The notes: generated by a model not told the origin, from the sequence alone. A stretch of DNA of 64,000 bases from Megaleporinus macrocephalus (GCA_021613375.1 CM038725.1:38321824-38385823); one strand, 5' to 3'; positions 1-12,680 are shown, counted from the first letter of the stretch. A program made the numbers and translations.

Positions 1-1140
1 AAGAAATTGGCCGGCACAAGAACAGTGAGGGTGCTCAAAGCTTTGCACATACGCCATATTTTTAATTCAGATTTTTTCAATATATTAAATTCAACAAGAA
101 GTTGTCTACAATTGTATGAATTTACCACAATTCTATACATGTAACTACATTACAACTTTTGTGTAATGACTTATTTTGTTTAAAACAGTCCAATTCTTTA
201 ACAACCCTCCCTACATTATTTTCCCAAATACTAACAGCATTACGGTTTATGCAAGCCTTGATAATTTACTATCATGGACCACCAACACTAGCCTATACCT
301 GTTTTGGGAAACAGAATAAATAGAGACCAGAATTAGCTTTCTCTGAGAAAGAATTAGTTTTTGGTGAATACAGGGACATAAAATGGCTACATAACAATGA
401 AGTCTGTAATTTTGAGCAAATGATAAAATTCCTTGCATCAAACTTGCATCTTCTTGATTAGTATTGAATGTTTACCGCTTTCACCAGCAATCAGGGTTTG
501 GTACAGTGTTAGCTGAAGGCAGAATATCACAGGAGAAACAGACGATGTCTCTATGCTTTTACAGTTCTAAATCAAATTTCATCACAGCTAATATGAAGTA
601 TTCGGTTTTAAGAGCAAAACTGTCCTAAGAAACAGGCTGAGATCGGATCCCTTGGCAGCTTGATGTGCAATCATCACTCTTACAAAGCGCTTCTTTAGGA
701 AACAATTTCTGGAATGCTTAGTAATGCATACTACATAGCAATGTTGGCAGATGTGTACATGAAGAATAAGATATCTTCATCAATCCCAAATTTCCATGTT
801 GGTGCATCCCTACATTTAGTGCTTTTATTTAAATTTAGATTGTTCAGCATCAATAACAGAATTTTAAACATGTCATATTTATGTATGTTCATTCGATGAT
901 GTGATGTTGAAAGGCATATTTGAACAATCAAGTCAGGACCACCAGTGACAGGAGTTGATGGGCCTAGTACTAATCATTATTTTTATAATAGATTTCAGTT
1001 TTCCAGTCATGTATGTATCATAACAAGACAATTTATCTAAAGCTGAAACAGTTCTACTTCACTGACAGTACCATACCTCTGAGAGTGGCAGAAGAACTAA
1101 ACTAAGCTAGCTAGAAGATTCTGACTGGGAGAATTTATAC
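1..1140 (-). other. Intron-like sequence of a zinc-finger paralogue lying off the left edge
   Basis: No coding exon is recognised here. Positions about 1-270 resemble the intron next to the relic finger gene at about 4420-4710: both have a TTGGCC block, a 'TTTTTTCAATATA' stretch and a 'cccaaat...gtttatgcaagccttgat' type block. The minus-strand cassette at 2.69 kb points this way. The simplest reading is that this is intron 1 of a further minus-strand zinc-finger gene whose finger exon is outside the window. Homology was judged by eye. Confidence 0.45.
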
Positions 1141-1159
1141 TGTATTATCAGTTGGCATG

Positions 1160-1335
1160 GTGTGTTTCAGCTCCGGTCCCTGAGGGTCCACTGTCCACTG
1201 TCACACATGATCCAGCTCATGAAGAGCTTGATAATTACCTGCTGGGCTGGATTAGGCATGTTGGAGCAGTGGATACTGGGCATGTGCATGGCAGTGTATC
1301 CCCCACCAGGGCTGGAGCTGAAACCCACCGGACTG
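1160..1335. repeat. Short inverted-repeat element (MITE-like)
   Basis: The left end reads GTTTCAGCTCCGGTCCCTGA and the right end contains its approximate reverse complement (CAGGGCTGGAGCTGAAACC), about 150 bp apart. This arrangement is typical of small nonautonomous elements in fish genomes. No target-site duplication was confirmed and the family was not identified. Confidence 0.35.
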
Positions 1336-1795
1336 TGATATAGAAAAGGGACATAGTGGCTCAACTCCAACTGTAAGAGTACTACTTAGCATTCCCTGCT
1401 ATTAAAACTGTCTAAACTTTCAATCCTTTTTAAAACACAGAGACATCAAAGGTCGTATCGTTATCAATCCAACTCAGACTAACACACACATTTTCTGTAC
1501 TTACCCATCACCAAAGCTTTATCCAGTTCTGTGCTCTGAGAATCTCAGCCTCTGAATCTGTATCTGTAGAAAGTATAATCATTAATAATTAATGAAGTTC
1601 ATGTAAAACTATTTACACTTATGCTACTGTGTGTGTGTGTGTATTTTATTTCAACCAATGTGTGTATAAATCGTCAGAATCTACAATAGAATCAAACCTG
1701 ATAAATAACCATCTACTGTGCATAACACAAATATGGATATTTTAGTATTAAGATGTGACATGACTAACAAATTCACAAAACAATTGTGTTCAGTT

Positions 1796-1862
1796 TAAAT
1801 AATAATAATAATAAATAATAAATAATAATAATAATAATAACAATAATAATACTAAATAAATC
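1796..1862. repeat. (AAT)n microsatellite
   Basis: Imperfect run of AAT trinucleotides with a few interruptions (ATAAATAAT, AACAAT). A short (GT)n run lies just before it at about 1627-1642. Confidence 0.85.
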
Positions 1863-2169
1863 ACAAATAATTACAGTTAGGATATTATGTAATGACTGTA
1901 AAAGACCTGACCTAGACAACAATTCTCTGACCATTACAGGACGTATATATTACATTCCTAAATCAAAGATCTGCTACCCCAACCCCTGTCCTCTTGCTGC
2001 TGCCATGGTAACGACCCTATTGACTACTTAAATGCATCCTTTTCATATAAACAACAAGACTGCCACCAATGAATCTGCATTCAAATCAGAAACTATTTAC
2101 TGTTTAGACCACAAATGACTGCAGGAAGAATTAATATGACTACCCGCCCCATTAAACTCCATTCACATT

Positions 2170-2580
2170 CATACTGTCTGGAGAGAGCATGAAAGATCAA
2201 CGACCACCAGTTAAATCTGAGGTTCCCAGTTCCAGTCATGGAGAGTCCACACTATGTACATTTTATACTCTCCCTTATCTAGAACTCCTCAGTCTACTTA
2301 TTAACTGATTAAATGCTGGATAGGGAGTGTTGGTGTAGTAAAAGTACTGATATATGCAGAGCATGTGGTCTCCAGGATTGAAACTGACAACGTGAACTAG
2401 ACCATCAAGCTCCTGAACGGCTCTCAGACACTACACTCCTCCAACATCCACCATAAACACTCCTACCAGGTCTTAATCTACCAACCACTGACCAACAACC
2501 CGCACCCAGATATTCACAGCTCTCAGGAAGCTCTTTATATTTATGTAGAACAAAAAGATCATCTTTACAGTTACATATTA
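2170..2580 (-). repeat. Duplicated intron-1 block, copy 1
   Basis: This stretch matches, in opposite orientation, the block after the cassette at 27.6-28.4 kb. Shared parts are the 'tggagagtccacactatgta' segment and the 'gaccatcaagctcctgaac' segment. It also matches part of 40.83-41.23 kb. It lies just downstream of the minus-strand first exon at 2.69 kb, as expected if first exon and start of intron 1 were duplicated as a unit. No gene is seen in it. Confidence 0.6.
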
Positions 2581-2686
2581 TTCTAGTCCAGCAGCAGCTG
2601 AGCTTCAGAACTCAGATGTGTCTCCAGCTGTTTGTCTCAGAGTGAATGAAGAACAATGAGTGTTGAGGTGTTGGATAGCTTCCTAC

Positions 2687-2910
2687 CTTCAACTATTCAG
2701 CCCTGCTTTCCGAGGCACGGACAGCTGACCGATCTTCTGCTTCTCCACTTTGGTGGAGGTGAAGAACCTTATAGTTACAGAAGTAGCTCCCCCACTGGGT
2801 CTGGAGCGGCCTTGCTATGAAACCAAGCGGTCACGAAAACAGGCGGAACGGTCGTTATTTTACATCCCACACGTATTCAGTCAAGCCCCGCCCTCAGCGA
2901 TTGGTCAACC
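2687..2910 (-). promoter_or_regulatory. Zinc-finger cluster promoter/first-exon cassette, copy P1
   Basis: On the minus strand the order is a CCAAT box (CCAATCG, from ATTGG near 2900), a GC box (GGGCGGGGC, from the plus-strand GCCCCGCCC near 2886-2894), a 'tgactgaata' segment, then the first exon ending TTGAAG followed by donor GTAGGAAGCT at 2686-2677. The exon has no conserved reading frame and is probably 5' untranslated. It points leftwards, so its gene lies off the window. The same layout recurs at 12.5, 15.1, 27.3 and 41.6 kb. Confidence 0.65.
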
Positions 2911-2959
2911 ATGGTGCATCCATTCGGCAATGTGTGTGTCATGACAAATTCCATGAAAA

Positions 2960-3642
2960 AGCAAAAGAAAATCATATAACCAGCAATAAAAATGTACGAA
3001 AGACAGAAACGATACTTTTACATGAATGTTTATTTTAGGACTTTATTAAATATTAACTTTTTACATGTTAACCTTCAGACAATGGTATTTTCCCACCTCG
3101 GCTTGACAAATCACACATATTATGAGCTGATTTCACTATAAATGACTGGGTAACAAGGTAAAACAGAGAGATCATATGCTTTCATATTTGAACAAGAACA
3201 TAAAAAAACATGAAAAAGAAAAAGTACATTGAAATGACAAAAAATAATCCCTATGGAAACGGAAATAACAGCCATTAATTAAGTGTATACATACATTTCA
3301 GATTTTAGAATAGAACCATGTACACAGAATATGATAGATATTTTCAAAGGGTCTCTAGACAGCTGCCTGTTCATTTTTACTAATTATAACTAAATGAGCT
3401 CCAGTTTCCTCCAGCAGTCCAAAGACATGAACTGGAGCTGCTGACTGGCCTCCAAGTGTATGTAAGTGAATGTGTATGTCCGTGTGTCTGCCCTCTGATG
3501 GACTGCCGATCTGTTCCTGGGATTGGCTATTATTAATATTATTAATTAATTTACATTTCATTTTATACTCACATATTAAAAACCAGCATAAAACAGTATA
3601 TTTCCACTCTAAAACTTATCAGGAGCTTTAAAATCTGGGCTT
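2960..3642 (-). other. 3' flank/UTR of the relic finger gene, duplicated at 12.7-13.3 kb
   Basis: The block is closely paralogous to about 12690-13314: both begin with 'gaatgtttatttta' and share the 'tgaaaaagaaaaagtacatt' segment and the 'aaactaaatgagctc' type segment. Both lie between a minus-strand cassette and a minus-strand zinc-finger relic. TTTATT on the plus strand at about 3027-3033 would be an AATAAA signal for the minus-strand transcript. No coding capacity is recognised. Confidence 0.55.
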
Positions 3643-3868
3643 CTACAGACCATTGCCACCACGGCTCTTAGTGCAGTTGTGTGTCTTCCACACTCTAAGC
3701 AGTGATACAGCTTCTCTCCCGTGTGAATGTGCTGGTGTGTTTTGAGATTGCCCAGGAGAGAAAAAAAAGGGTGATTTCTCTTTTTGCTGCATTTCTGTGT
3801 TTAGCTGAGAGACATGTTCATGTGTACTGGAACTTCTGGATGCCACAACCTTATATTTACCAGTAGAT
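3643..3868 (-). pseudogene. C2H2 zinc-finger relic (i), collapsed to one finger
   Basis: The minus strand reads ASRSSSTHEHVSQLNTEMQQ, the same kind of N-terminus as the intact gene at 5.9 kb ([11 protein letters not shown]...). The start ATG has become GTG at 3846. After about 29 codons a T-rich insertion shifts the frame; another frame then encodes GNLKTHQHIHTGEKLYHCLEC, one and a half fingers. It runs straight into the family C-terminus (KTHNCTKS) in the first frame. Nearly the whole finger array is missing, consistent with recombination between fingers followed by decay. The upstream 'acatcaggacagtt' stretch matches the same exon part in the paralogues. Confidence 0.8.
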
Positions 3869-4690
3869 TACTTTTCCACTTGATGAACTGTCCTGATGTG
3901 TATGGAAGCAGATGTAAGCTGGGTAGGAAAGTGTAAGGAAAGACATTTATTACTTGAGTAAGAAAATAATTTAATATAAACTTAATGTGCAATTGAAAAT
4001 ACACTGTCTGATCCATATAACTGCTGATGTCTAAAATAAAATAAAATAAAAAATTAATTTCCAGCTGTTGTGGAAAAGGCAATCACTTAATCACACTAGC
4101 TTTTCACACAGACATTAAGATCAGTCATAAAGTTAGACTTAGGGCTAGAATAGACTTTTTCATGGTAAACTTATGTTGGATTATTCAGAAACCACCACCA
4201 ACATATCCGTGGTAAACAAAATGATTCCAATATTGATATTTTACCACGGGGCATTACTGGATAAGACTTAACTTTAAATCATGTAGGGACAGTTTTAAAC
4301 AATGAATTTTGTTATTTTTCAACCAGCAAACCTTACAGCCATAGTCTTATCTTAATAACTAACCGGGCATCTTCAATAAAAAGCTGTCATCTAATGAAAC
4401 AAAAAACAAATAACTCTTTGACAGAGATTGGCCAAATTTTTCACATAACCCATATTTCAATTCAGGGTTTTTTCAATATACTGTGATTATGTTTATAAGT
4501 AAGATTACTTCATAATTAAGTTCATTCTATGCAGATAACATATTTACATTTCATTTTGAAAAATCAACAAAAAGCACCACATGCCTAAACATTAGAAAGC
4601 TGTATGACTACTATTGTGCTTAAAACACATTTTTAAAACACTTCCTTAGCTGTTCTCCCAAATTGCTGAGAGTGTTACTGTTAACCCAGT
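3869..4690 (-). other. Intron-side flank of relic (i)
   Basis: An acceptor-like 'cctacccag/CTTACATCTG' (minus strand, about 3930-3910) matches the acceptors of the finger exons at 7.0 and 39.1 kb. The rest is A+T-rich and resembles positions 1-270. No exon or transposon is recognised. Confidence 0.45.
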
Positions 4691-4699
4691 GCTTGATGA

Positions 4700-5135
4700 T
4701 ACTTACTCTAGCAGAGGGGTGGGATTTGGTGCAGTGGTTTTGAAACTCTGGGTCAGTGTGGTGAGAGAAAATATGCTACAACCTGCTGACTTGAGGTGGT
4801 CAGCTCCCTTCATTGTTTATATGACCCTTTGATTGTCAACCATAAGGTGATACAATACCCCCCAAGGTGGCAACCATCAATGCTGATGTTCACCCCCTTC
4901 TTGCAGGGAGTCGGTGCCTCTCTCCTTTGATAAGGTCAAGACCCCAAATGCCCTCACCTTCATCCCCCTCTTATCCCTCCCTAAACTCCTCTTCCTCTTT
5001 TATCCCCCTCCCACAATTCTCAATGTATATAAGGTCTTCCCATAATATTCCTAAACAGACTGAGCTGTACTCGTTAATTTCTGTGTGTGTCAATAAACTC
5101 AAGTCAAAGCTGAAACTCTCTGAATCAGAATCTCC
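4700..5135 (+). mobile_element. Solo-LTR-like sequence
   Basis: A pyrimidine-rich stretch is followed by a TATA-type motif (TATATAAGG at about 5026), then GAGCTGTACTCG and CAATAAACTCAAG (about 5090) in the spacing of an LTR promoter and R-region polyadenylation signal. No internal retroelement genes flank it. Ends and target-site duplication were not established, so the boundaries are approximate. A cellular promoter fragment is an alternative. Confidence 0.4.
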
Positions 5136-5140
5136 CTATT

Positions 5141-5575
5141 CCATCCATCCATCCATCCATCCATTATCTGCCGCTTAATCCCGCTAGTCGGGGTCACGGG
5201 GGGGCTGGAGCCAATACCAGCGTCATCGGGCGAAGGCGGGGTACACCATGGACAGTTTGCCAGTCTATCGCATGGCCAACACTCGCTCATACACTCACAC
5301 CTACGGTCAGTTTAGAGTGAGGATCCTAACATGCATGTGTTTGGACTGTGGGAGGAAACCGGAGAACCCAGAGGAACCCACTCAAACACGGAGAGAGCAT
5401 ACACACTCCACACAGAACCACCCGGACCGGGAATCCAACCCAGATCATCTTACTGTGAGAAGAGAGTACTGACCACTACACCACCATACTGACCACTACA
5501 CTACCATACTGACCACTACACCACCGTACTGACCACTACACCACCATACTGACCACTACACCACCGTGCCGCCTA
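5141..5575 (-). mobile_element. tRNA-derived SINE (family A) with five-copy expansion of its head
   Basis: Read on the minus strand it begins GCGGCACGGTGGTGTAGTGG, a tRNA A-box-like head. It has a B-box-like GGTTGGATTCC, the body 'cggtttcctcccacagtcc', the 'tggccatgcgatagactgg' type segment, and a (GGAT)n tail (ATCC repeats at 5145-5163). This layout is a very common fish interspersed repeat. The 20-bp head unit is repeated about five times at 5467-5572. Related copies are at 28.9-29.75 kb, 59.03-59.27 kb and, as a remnant, at 41.85 kb. Confidence 0.8.
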
Positions 5576-5579
5576 ATCT

Positions 5580-5877
5580 CCTGATTCCTGAAGGCCAAAT
5601 TTCTAACAGTGGGGACGTTTGATTGAGTGATGTAGAATAAGGTGAAATTAGATTCAGGTGTTTTAATCAATGGAATAGGGGGCCTATCAAAGCCCTGTCT
5701 TCCTGTGATTGGCTATTATTAATATTATATTTAATTTTATACTCACATATTAGAAACAGCATAAAACATCAGAAGGTGGATTTCCACTCTGAAACCACTC
5801 ATCACGATTTTTAAAATCCGGGCTACAAAAACCCATGCCTGAGATTTTATTTCCAGAAGGGGTTAAGGCGACGCCCA
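5580..5877 (-). other. 3' flank/UTR of the 5.9-kb zinc-finger gene
   Basis: Noncoding. The 'ttttaaaatccgggctaca' segment at about 5810 matches those at 3628 and 13314, just beyond the stop codons of the paralogues, so this is conserved 3' sequence of the family. Confidence 0.5.
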
Positions 5878-7011
<1,134 letters not shown>

Positions 7012-7198
7012 TTACTGTTGATGGATTGTCCCGATGTCTGTGTGGAAGCAGACTTAAGCTGAGTGAGAAAAATAAAACACTTATTTCAGTCAATTTTGCA
7101 AATAAATGGGAATCTTATGTTTATGGTATGTTTGTTCCATGCAGATACTGTATTAACATTTAATTTTTTTTTTTAATCAACAAAAAGTATTGTCTCTC

Positions 7199-7646
7199 GC
7201 TGCATTTACACTGCTCAACAGACGTGAACGCACTCCCCCCTTCAGCTGACCGCATGTGGGCGTAACATGGGCGTTCCCCGCGTTGTCCAATGGACTCAGG
7301 TATGTGTGTTTCCAGGGGTGACATTTTATAAATTTGTATCAGATGTAAATATAAAAGAAGGTGTTTTAATTTAGTTCTGAATGTGGAACTAATATTTCAT
7401 ACGTTGAGGACACTCATCAACTGACCACCCGCCCTCTTCTCATTGGATAGACGCATTGCATTGGTCGAATTTATTTGCATAAAGTTCGTCTCGGCTGAAC
7501 GTTTGGGCGCATCGCATCCCCCGAACTCGACGTGCCAGACCCATGATGCACTGCGCGGCTGCGTCTGACAGAACCAACGCTCCCCATTGAAAACGAATAA
7601 GATATAACGCAGCTCGTTGACGCCACAGAGCAGTGTAAATGCAGCG
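7199..7646. mobile_element. Short nonautonomous DNA element with 19-bp terminal inverted repeats
   Basis: CGCTGCATTTACACTGCTC at 7199-7217 is repeated as its exact reverse complement at 7628-7646, enclosing 448 bp. There is no transposase reading frame. A CCAAT motif and several CpGs lie inside. The superfamily is not assigned because no target-site duplication is clear in the flanks. It sits in intron 1 of the 5.9-kb zinc-finger gene. Confidence 0.7.
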
Positions 7647-7958
7647 TAAGGATGGCTAAATATTAGAATGTGTTACGACTACCATTGTACTTTAAACAAA
7701 CCATGTTCACACACCTCCACCAATTACTTTATTGCAAAATAAAGCACAACATTATGTCAGAGAGTATTCAAATTCAAGTCTGAAGACAGAGATGGACTCA
7801 AAGGTAGTTCCCAAACCAGGAACGGATTGGCGTTCATCCAATCTACCCAATGCTGGGTGAAAATTTCACCGGCTTTCAGGGGTCATGTTTACACTAAAAA
7901 CTGTTAAGCCACAGTCGCAATTAAAGAAAGCACACATTAATGTTGCACACATTATAAG

Positions 7959-8882
7959 TAGAGATGAACCTATCAGCATTTTTGAGGCCGATTTCATCTT
8001 TTAGCACGATCGGCTGATAGCCGATCGAGGGCGGGGCTATATGCCACGGCAGGGCTACATGTAGTTATTAGCGCAAGCAAGTCATGAAACATGATCTACA
8101 CTGGTTTATTACCATATTTATCCAGTATAATATTTTAAACAAAATTAACAATAAACAAACAAAGTAAATCAAACAAATATCACCAATACTGTAACCATTC
8201 AATTTAGACCCTTAATTTAAAATGAAAAAAGCTAATTAAATGAATGCAGTCATTAAACGCCGACTCTGGTTATTTTAAACTAAATCTGTAATCATTAAAT
8301 GTAGATCTTAATTTGTTGCTGCTGTTCTGTTCGTACCGGTCAGATCTGGTCTGTACGGGTTTCTGGGTTATTTGTTTTGTGCTAGCTGTGCGTGCTAGCT
8401 CTGCTGATTACTAATACTCACTGTACTCAGCCGCATGATGCACTATTAGTTACCCTATCAGATTAGTATCAGATTAATAGTGTTAAATGTCTTTGGTTCC
8501 CACGAGACACGCTGATTTTACTAATTTTAAAAACATCCTGGATGAGTTTGGGTCACATACTGTAAACACTGCCAGACGGACGATGTTTTCTATCAGCGCA
8601 TGCTTTTCTTGCCGCTGCTTTAGTCAGTCTGTCAAAAATGAAAGGGTATGTATTTCCACCTAGTGGTTCAGATGGGAATTGCAGGGAGCTGGCCAGAGGG
8701 GGTTTCAGTGAGGTCTCCTCTTCCTGGATGAAACGCTGGAAATACAGAAATTAGAGTCATTTGTTTAACGCCATCGATCGGCTCTCGGGATCGCCTAAAT
8801 TGGAGAAATATCGGCGGATCAACGATCACATATTTGATACAAAATCAGCCGATACCGATACTTAGCCAATCGATCCCTCCAC
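7959..8882. mobile_element. hAT-like nonautonomous element (candidate)
   Basis: The two ends are rich in GATCGGC/GCCGATC motifs: 'gatcggctgatagccgatc' near 8011 and 'cgatcggctctcgggatcg', 'cagccgataccgatactta' at 8773-8865. They form an imperfect inverted pair starting about TAGAGATGAACC and ending about GATCCCTCCACC. Elements with such ends are usual in fish and are normally hAT-related. The interior shows no transposase. Exact ends are uncertain. Confidence 0.45.
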
Positions 8883-9189
8883 CTTTACTTATAAGCATAC
8901 ATTTACTCGTTTTGTGTAGTTTATGTTATGGTCGCGGAACTATAGGGCAAAGACAAGTACGCTACATTAAACGAAAGGAGGTCACTTCCACATGGCGGGG
9001 AGTGACTAACCACAACATATCTCAAGCATGCATATGTTGTGAAGGAAAGGCAGAATCAATACCAAAGGTTGAGAAAAGGTGGAGGGAATTTCTTCACCAA
9101 TCGTTCCATTTTAAGTTCTCAGTTGAACTAATCGCTCAAACGTCATCTTTCTACAGAGGGAAACTGGAAGCATCAGTAGCTGATCAATG

Positions 9190-10410
9190 CAAGCTCCTTA
9201 GTATTTTCTCCTTTCTTTAACCCTTCTGGTCCTCAAACATCCTCTTCTCCTACCCCAGAGGATTTTGTCACCTTCTTTGAGAAAGAGGGTAATAAAATCT
9301 GTTTTTGCATTTCTTCTACTCTCGCCATTGGTTCTCATCCTCTTGCTTTTAATTCCTTAATCTGCTGATCTGCTGTCTTATTTAACAAACAACATCCTAC
9401 AGTGCCCACTGGATCCCGTTCTATCCACAATGTTCCAGTTGGTCTTCATGGACCTGCTACCCTTCATCACACTCATCACAAACGGCTACTTGCTATCTGA
9501 TCATGTTCCATCAATATTTAAGACCACCAGTGTGGTTCCCATCCTAAAAAAGCCAACATCAGACAGCTCAGACATCATAATTCATGCCCAGAACCAGCTA
9601 CAGGACCCCAACCAGTCTGGCTTCAAACCAGCACACAACAGAGACTGCCCTCACAGCTGTGACCTAGATGCCTCAGGCAGCAAGATCAGCCAAACTATGT
9701 TGGGTTCTGATTCCATTTGATCTCTCTGCAGACTCTCTGTGACACCATGAACCCCAAGCACCTCCTGTCTGTCATCACCTCCTACCAGGTAACATTCAGA
9801 GGGTCCACATCTGCTCCACGCAGACTCCACCAGTGTCCCACAAGGCTTTGTGCTGAGTCCTCTTCTATTTTCACTCGAAGCATATTCTCTTGATAATGTG
9901 ACTACATCTGTTATGCTGAGGACACTCAAATAATGCTTTCCTTCCCACCATATGATACTCAGATTTGCAGCCCACACTATCTTCCCATCTCATTTGTGCA
10001 CTCCATATTGCATGCTGATATCTCATCTACACTCTGGCTGATTCAACCTGAATTCAAGCTTGTCTTCAATCTTTCTAAGTTCACTAATGTCAGTTCCTTG
10101 CCACACTCCCCTCACTGGCTCCCTGTAGCTGCCTGCATCAGATTTAAAAACTCTAATGCATGCTTACGAAGCCAAGAATGGACCAGATCCTCTCTACTTT
10201 ATGCCAAATCATCACAAGTCAATTTGTACCTCAAACCCATCAAGTAATTACAGCTCGGCTTGATCTGCCATCCATCAAAACTCTTTTCTGTCCTGGCGCC
10301 AAGATGGTGGAGTAAACTTCCACTGGCTGTCCCAACAGGATACTTACTCGTGGTCTTCAAATGCAGACTGAAGAACACCATCTTTTTGTGAAGCACTTGT
10401 GAGCAGTAAT
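9190..10410 (+). mobile_element. L2/CR1-like LINE fragment (ORF2 reverse transcriptase, decayed)
   Basis: Broken frames resemble the reverse transcriptase of L2-type LINEs: VPSIFKTTSVVPILKKPTSD (about 9508), QDPNQSGFKPAHN (9602), SVPQGFVLSPLLFSL (about 9832-9876), the catalytic loop as YAED (about 9911) where active elements have YADD, and a distal HWLPVAACIRFKN (about 10110) followed by a conserved C-terminal segment. Stops and frameshifts occur between blocks, so it is dead. It lies in intron 1 of the minus-strand zinc-finger gene, in the opposite orientation. Confidence 0.8.
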
Positions 10411-10429
10411 CTGAGTATAAGTCTTTACG

Positions 10430-11910
10430 CTGTGCTTAATTTTTTCATTTCTAGGTATCCTGTGTGGCCCTTGTTTCTGGCAGTGTCCGAGCTCAAGGGT
10501 AGTTTGGACCATGATGAAAGGGACGCAAGGGCCCACGATACCGGAGGTACTGAGGCTAAAGTATCGGGTCTGCAGAGCCAGAGCTAAGCTAAGGGCTAAG
10601 CTAAAGGCTAAGAATTTGGAGAAGCGGTGGAGGTACAAACCCTCAGTTCCATCGGTGGTTACGGGGAATGTTAACTTACTGACCAAAAAACTGATGACCT
10701 GGCAGGACTGGAGAAGAATCAGATGCTCTACAGGTAGTGTAGTCTGTGTTTCATAGAGACGTAGCTTACCAGCAATACTCCAAAATGATAACGTGGAGCT
10801 ACCTGGATTCACCTTGCTGAGAGTGGGCAGGACAGCGCAAAAGTGGGGTGTTTATTAACACCAGATGGTGCAAACCTGGACATGTAAACGTGACAGACAT
10901 TCTGCTGTCTGGACATCGAACTGCTGGCGAGCCTTTGACCGTATTACATGACCAGGAAGTTCAAACACAGCATGTTTACCAGTGTTTACATTCCCCCACA
11001 GGTGGACCACCCTGAAGCTTTCTTTGCGATGTCTTGTGACTTTAATTATATCAAACTGGGCTCCATTCTCCATGCTAACGTGAGGGACGCATACAGGGTA
11101 ACCTCACTACCGCTGTTCCTACAGCCTCAGTACAAACCACTGATGCTGATGTAGCCTACCACCACAAGCTAATTCAGAGTCTGGTCTCCTGAGGCAGAAG
11201 AAGCCCTCTAAAGCCCTCTATGGACCCCTATATCAGTTATCAGACACTGTTATGTTTCTGACCCCTATATTAACTATCAGACACAGTTACACTCCAGACC
11301 CCTATATCAGTTATCAGACACTATTATACTCCAAACTTCTATATCAGTTATCAGACACTATTATACTCCAAACTTCTATATCAGTTATCAGACACTATTA
11401 TACTCCAGACCCCTATATCAGTTATCACACACTTATGTTTCGAACCTCTATATTAACTATCAGACACTGGTATACTCCAGACTCCTATATCTGTTATCAG
11501 ACACTCTTATACTTTAGACCCCTATATCAGCTATCAGACTGTTAACTGTATAACTGTAGATTATATATAATTATATTTTAAACTATATATAAATGACTTT
11601 ACTGTTGTTATAATACTATGCCTATTATATTATACACCATGTATACTGTCTATACATGTAAACAGTACTGCTTTTAATGCATATTTGCACCACTGAAGTG
11701 GTCTACACTGTTTAAACTGTCATAACTCATACAAACTGAGATTTTTTCCATTTCTATTTTATATATTCTATTTACTGTGTAATTTTCCATTCTGTATTCT
11801 ATTTTTATTTTATATTCATATTGTAAATTTACCCTGTGCCATTGTTGAATAGCTAGTGAATGCCTTGAATATCTCTCTGGGATCAATAAAGTATCTATCT
11901 ATCTATATTT
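10430..11910 (+). mobile_element. Second LINE, endonuclease-type, internally deleted
   Basis: A basic segment (CRARAKLRAKLKAKNLEKRW, about 10570) leads into a decayed AP-endonuclease-like region: NVNLLTKKL, then in a shifted frame TW-type residues, 'VELPGFTLLRVGRTAKS', 'GGVFINTRWCKPGHVNVTD' (about 10850) and 'VYQCLHSPTGG'/'SVYIPPQVD' (10980). The reverse transcriptase is absent. The 3' end is probably the 'gggatcaataaagtatctat' motif at 11879 with a (TATC)n tail, the usual 3' end of several fish LINEs. The family is not named with confidence. Confidence 0.65.
11222..11540. repeat. 37-bp minisatellite
   Basis: About eight to nine copies of a unit like TTATCAGACACTATTATACT followed by CCAAACTTCTATATCAG. 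Copies vary (CCAGACCCC versus CCAAACTTC). It lies inside the presumed LINE remnant. Confidence 0.85.
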
Positions 11911-11930
11911 CTATCTATCTCTCTATTACT
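11880..11930. repeat. (TATC)n tail
   Basis: TATC/TCTA repeats directly follow GGGATCAATAAAG, as at the 3' ends of fish non-LTR retrotransposons. Confidence 0.7.
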
Positions 11931-11934
11931 AAAT

Positions 11935-12454
11935 TAATTACAGCTACATCTTCAATATATCATCACCTCTTTATACACACTGTTTTATCAGTGAATGATT
12001 TATAAGATCGGCTTTATGTGTTCAAACTGACAATAGAGCAGATAGTCATGTACATAAAGATCATCTTTACAGTTAGTTTAAAAATGAAGGAGTTGACTTG
12101 ATAACATCAGTACACAAAAGATCAGAAGCACATCAGATACACCAACAAGCACAAAGTCTTGATCTAAATGTGTTTGATGTGTTTGGAAGTAACTTGGTAA
12201 TTAAATAAGCAAGCAAACAAACTGCTCTGTTGATTAAACTCAACGAGAAAAACAATGATCAAGCAAATATCCTGCACAGCAGCAGCAGCAGCATCTCATA
12301 TTACTCAGCTCTGGTCTGAATGAAGCTACTTCTGTGTGTCTGATCTACTTTAAAGAACATCAGATCTTATGTTCAGAACTCAGATGTGTCTCCAGCTGTT
12401 TGTCTGAGAGTAAGTGAAGAACAATGAGTGTTAAAGTGTAGGACAGCTTCCTAC
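11935..12454 (-). repeat. Duplicated intron-1 start, copy next to cassette P2
   Basis: Contains the segment 'acataaagatcatctttaca' (about 12053) and the 'gaacatcagatcttatgttc' segment (about 12355), in the same order and spacing as at 41.2-41.57 kb and, inverted, at 15.21-15.36 and 27.38-27.79 kb. It follows the minus-strand first exon and is the start of intron 1 of the 5.9-kb gene. No gene is seen. Confidence 0.65.
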
Positions 12455-12680
12455 CTTCAATTGTTTAGCTCTTGTTCTTTCTGTTCCTCCAACAACACTG
12501 TCCGAGCGCGGAGGAGGCGTGGACTGCTGACCACAACACGATCTTCTGCTTCCCCACATTAGTGCAGCTGGAGAAACTTGTAGTAACAGAGATAGCGCCT
12601 CCACCTGGTCTGGAGCGTCTTCACAATGGAACCACGCGATCACGAAAACAGGCGGAACAGGTCCCCCCAGAAAAGATCCT
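12455..12680 (-). promoter_or_regulatory. Zinc-finger cassette, copy P2 (5'-truncated)
   Basis: The minus-strand first exon ends AATTGAAG at 12455, followed by donor GTAGGAAGCTGTCC. Upstream sequence matches P1 through 'gcggaggaggcgtgg', the 'gtctggagcg' region and 'tcacgaaaacaggcggaac', then homology stops at about 12660. The GC box and CCAAT box present in P1 and P3 are therefore missing. It is the best candidate first exon for the finger exon at 5878-6990, which has no other cassette between. Confidence 0.65.
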
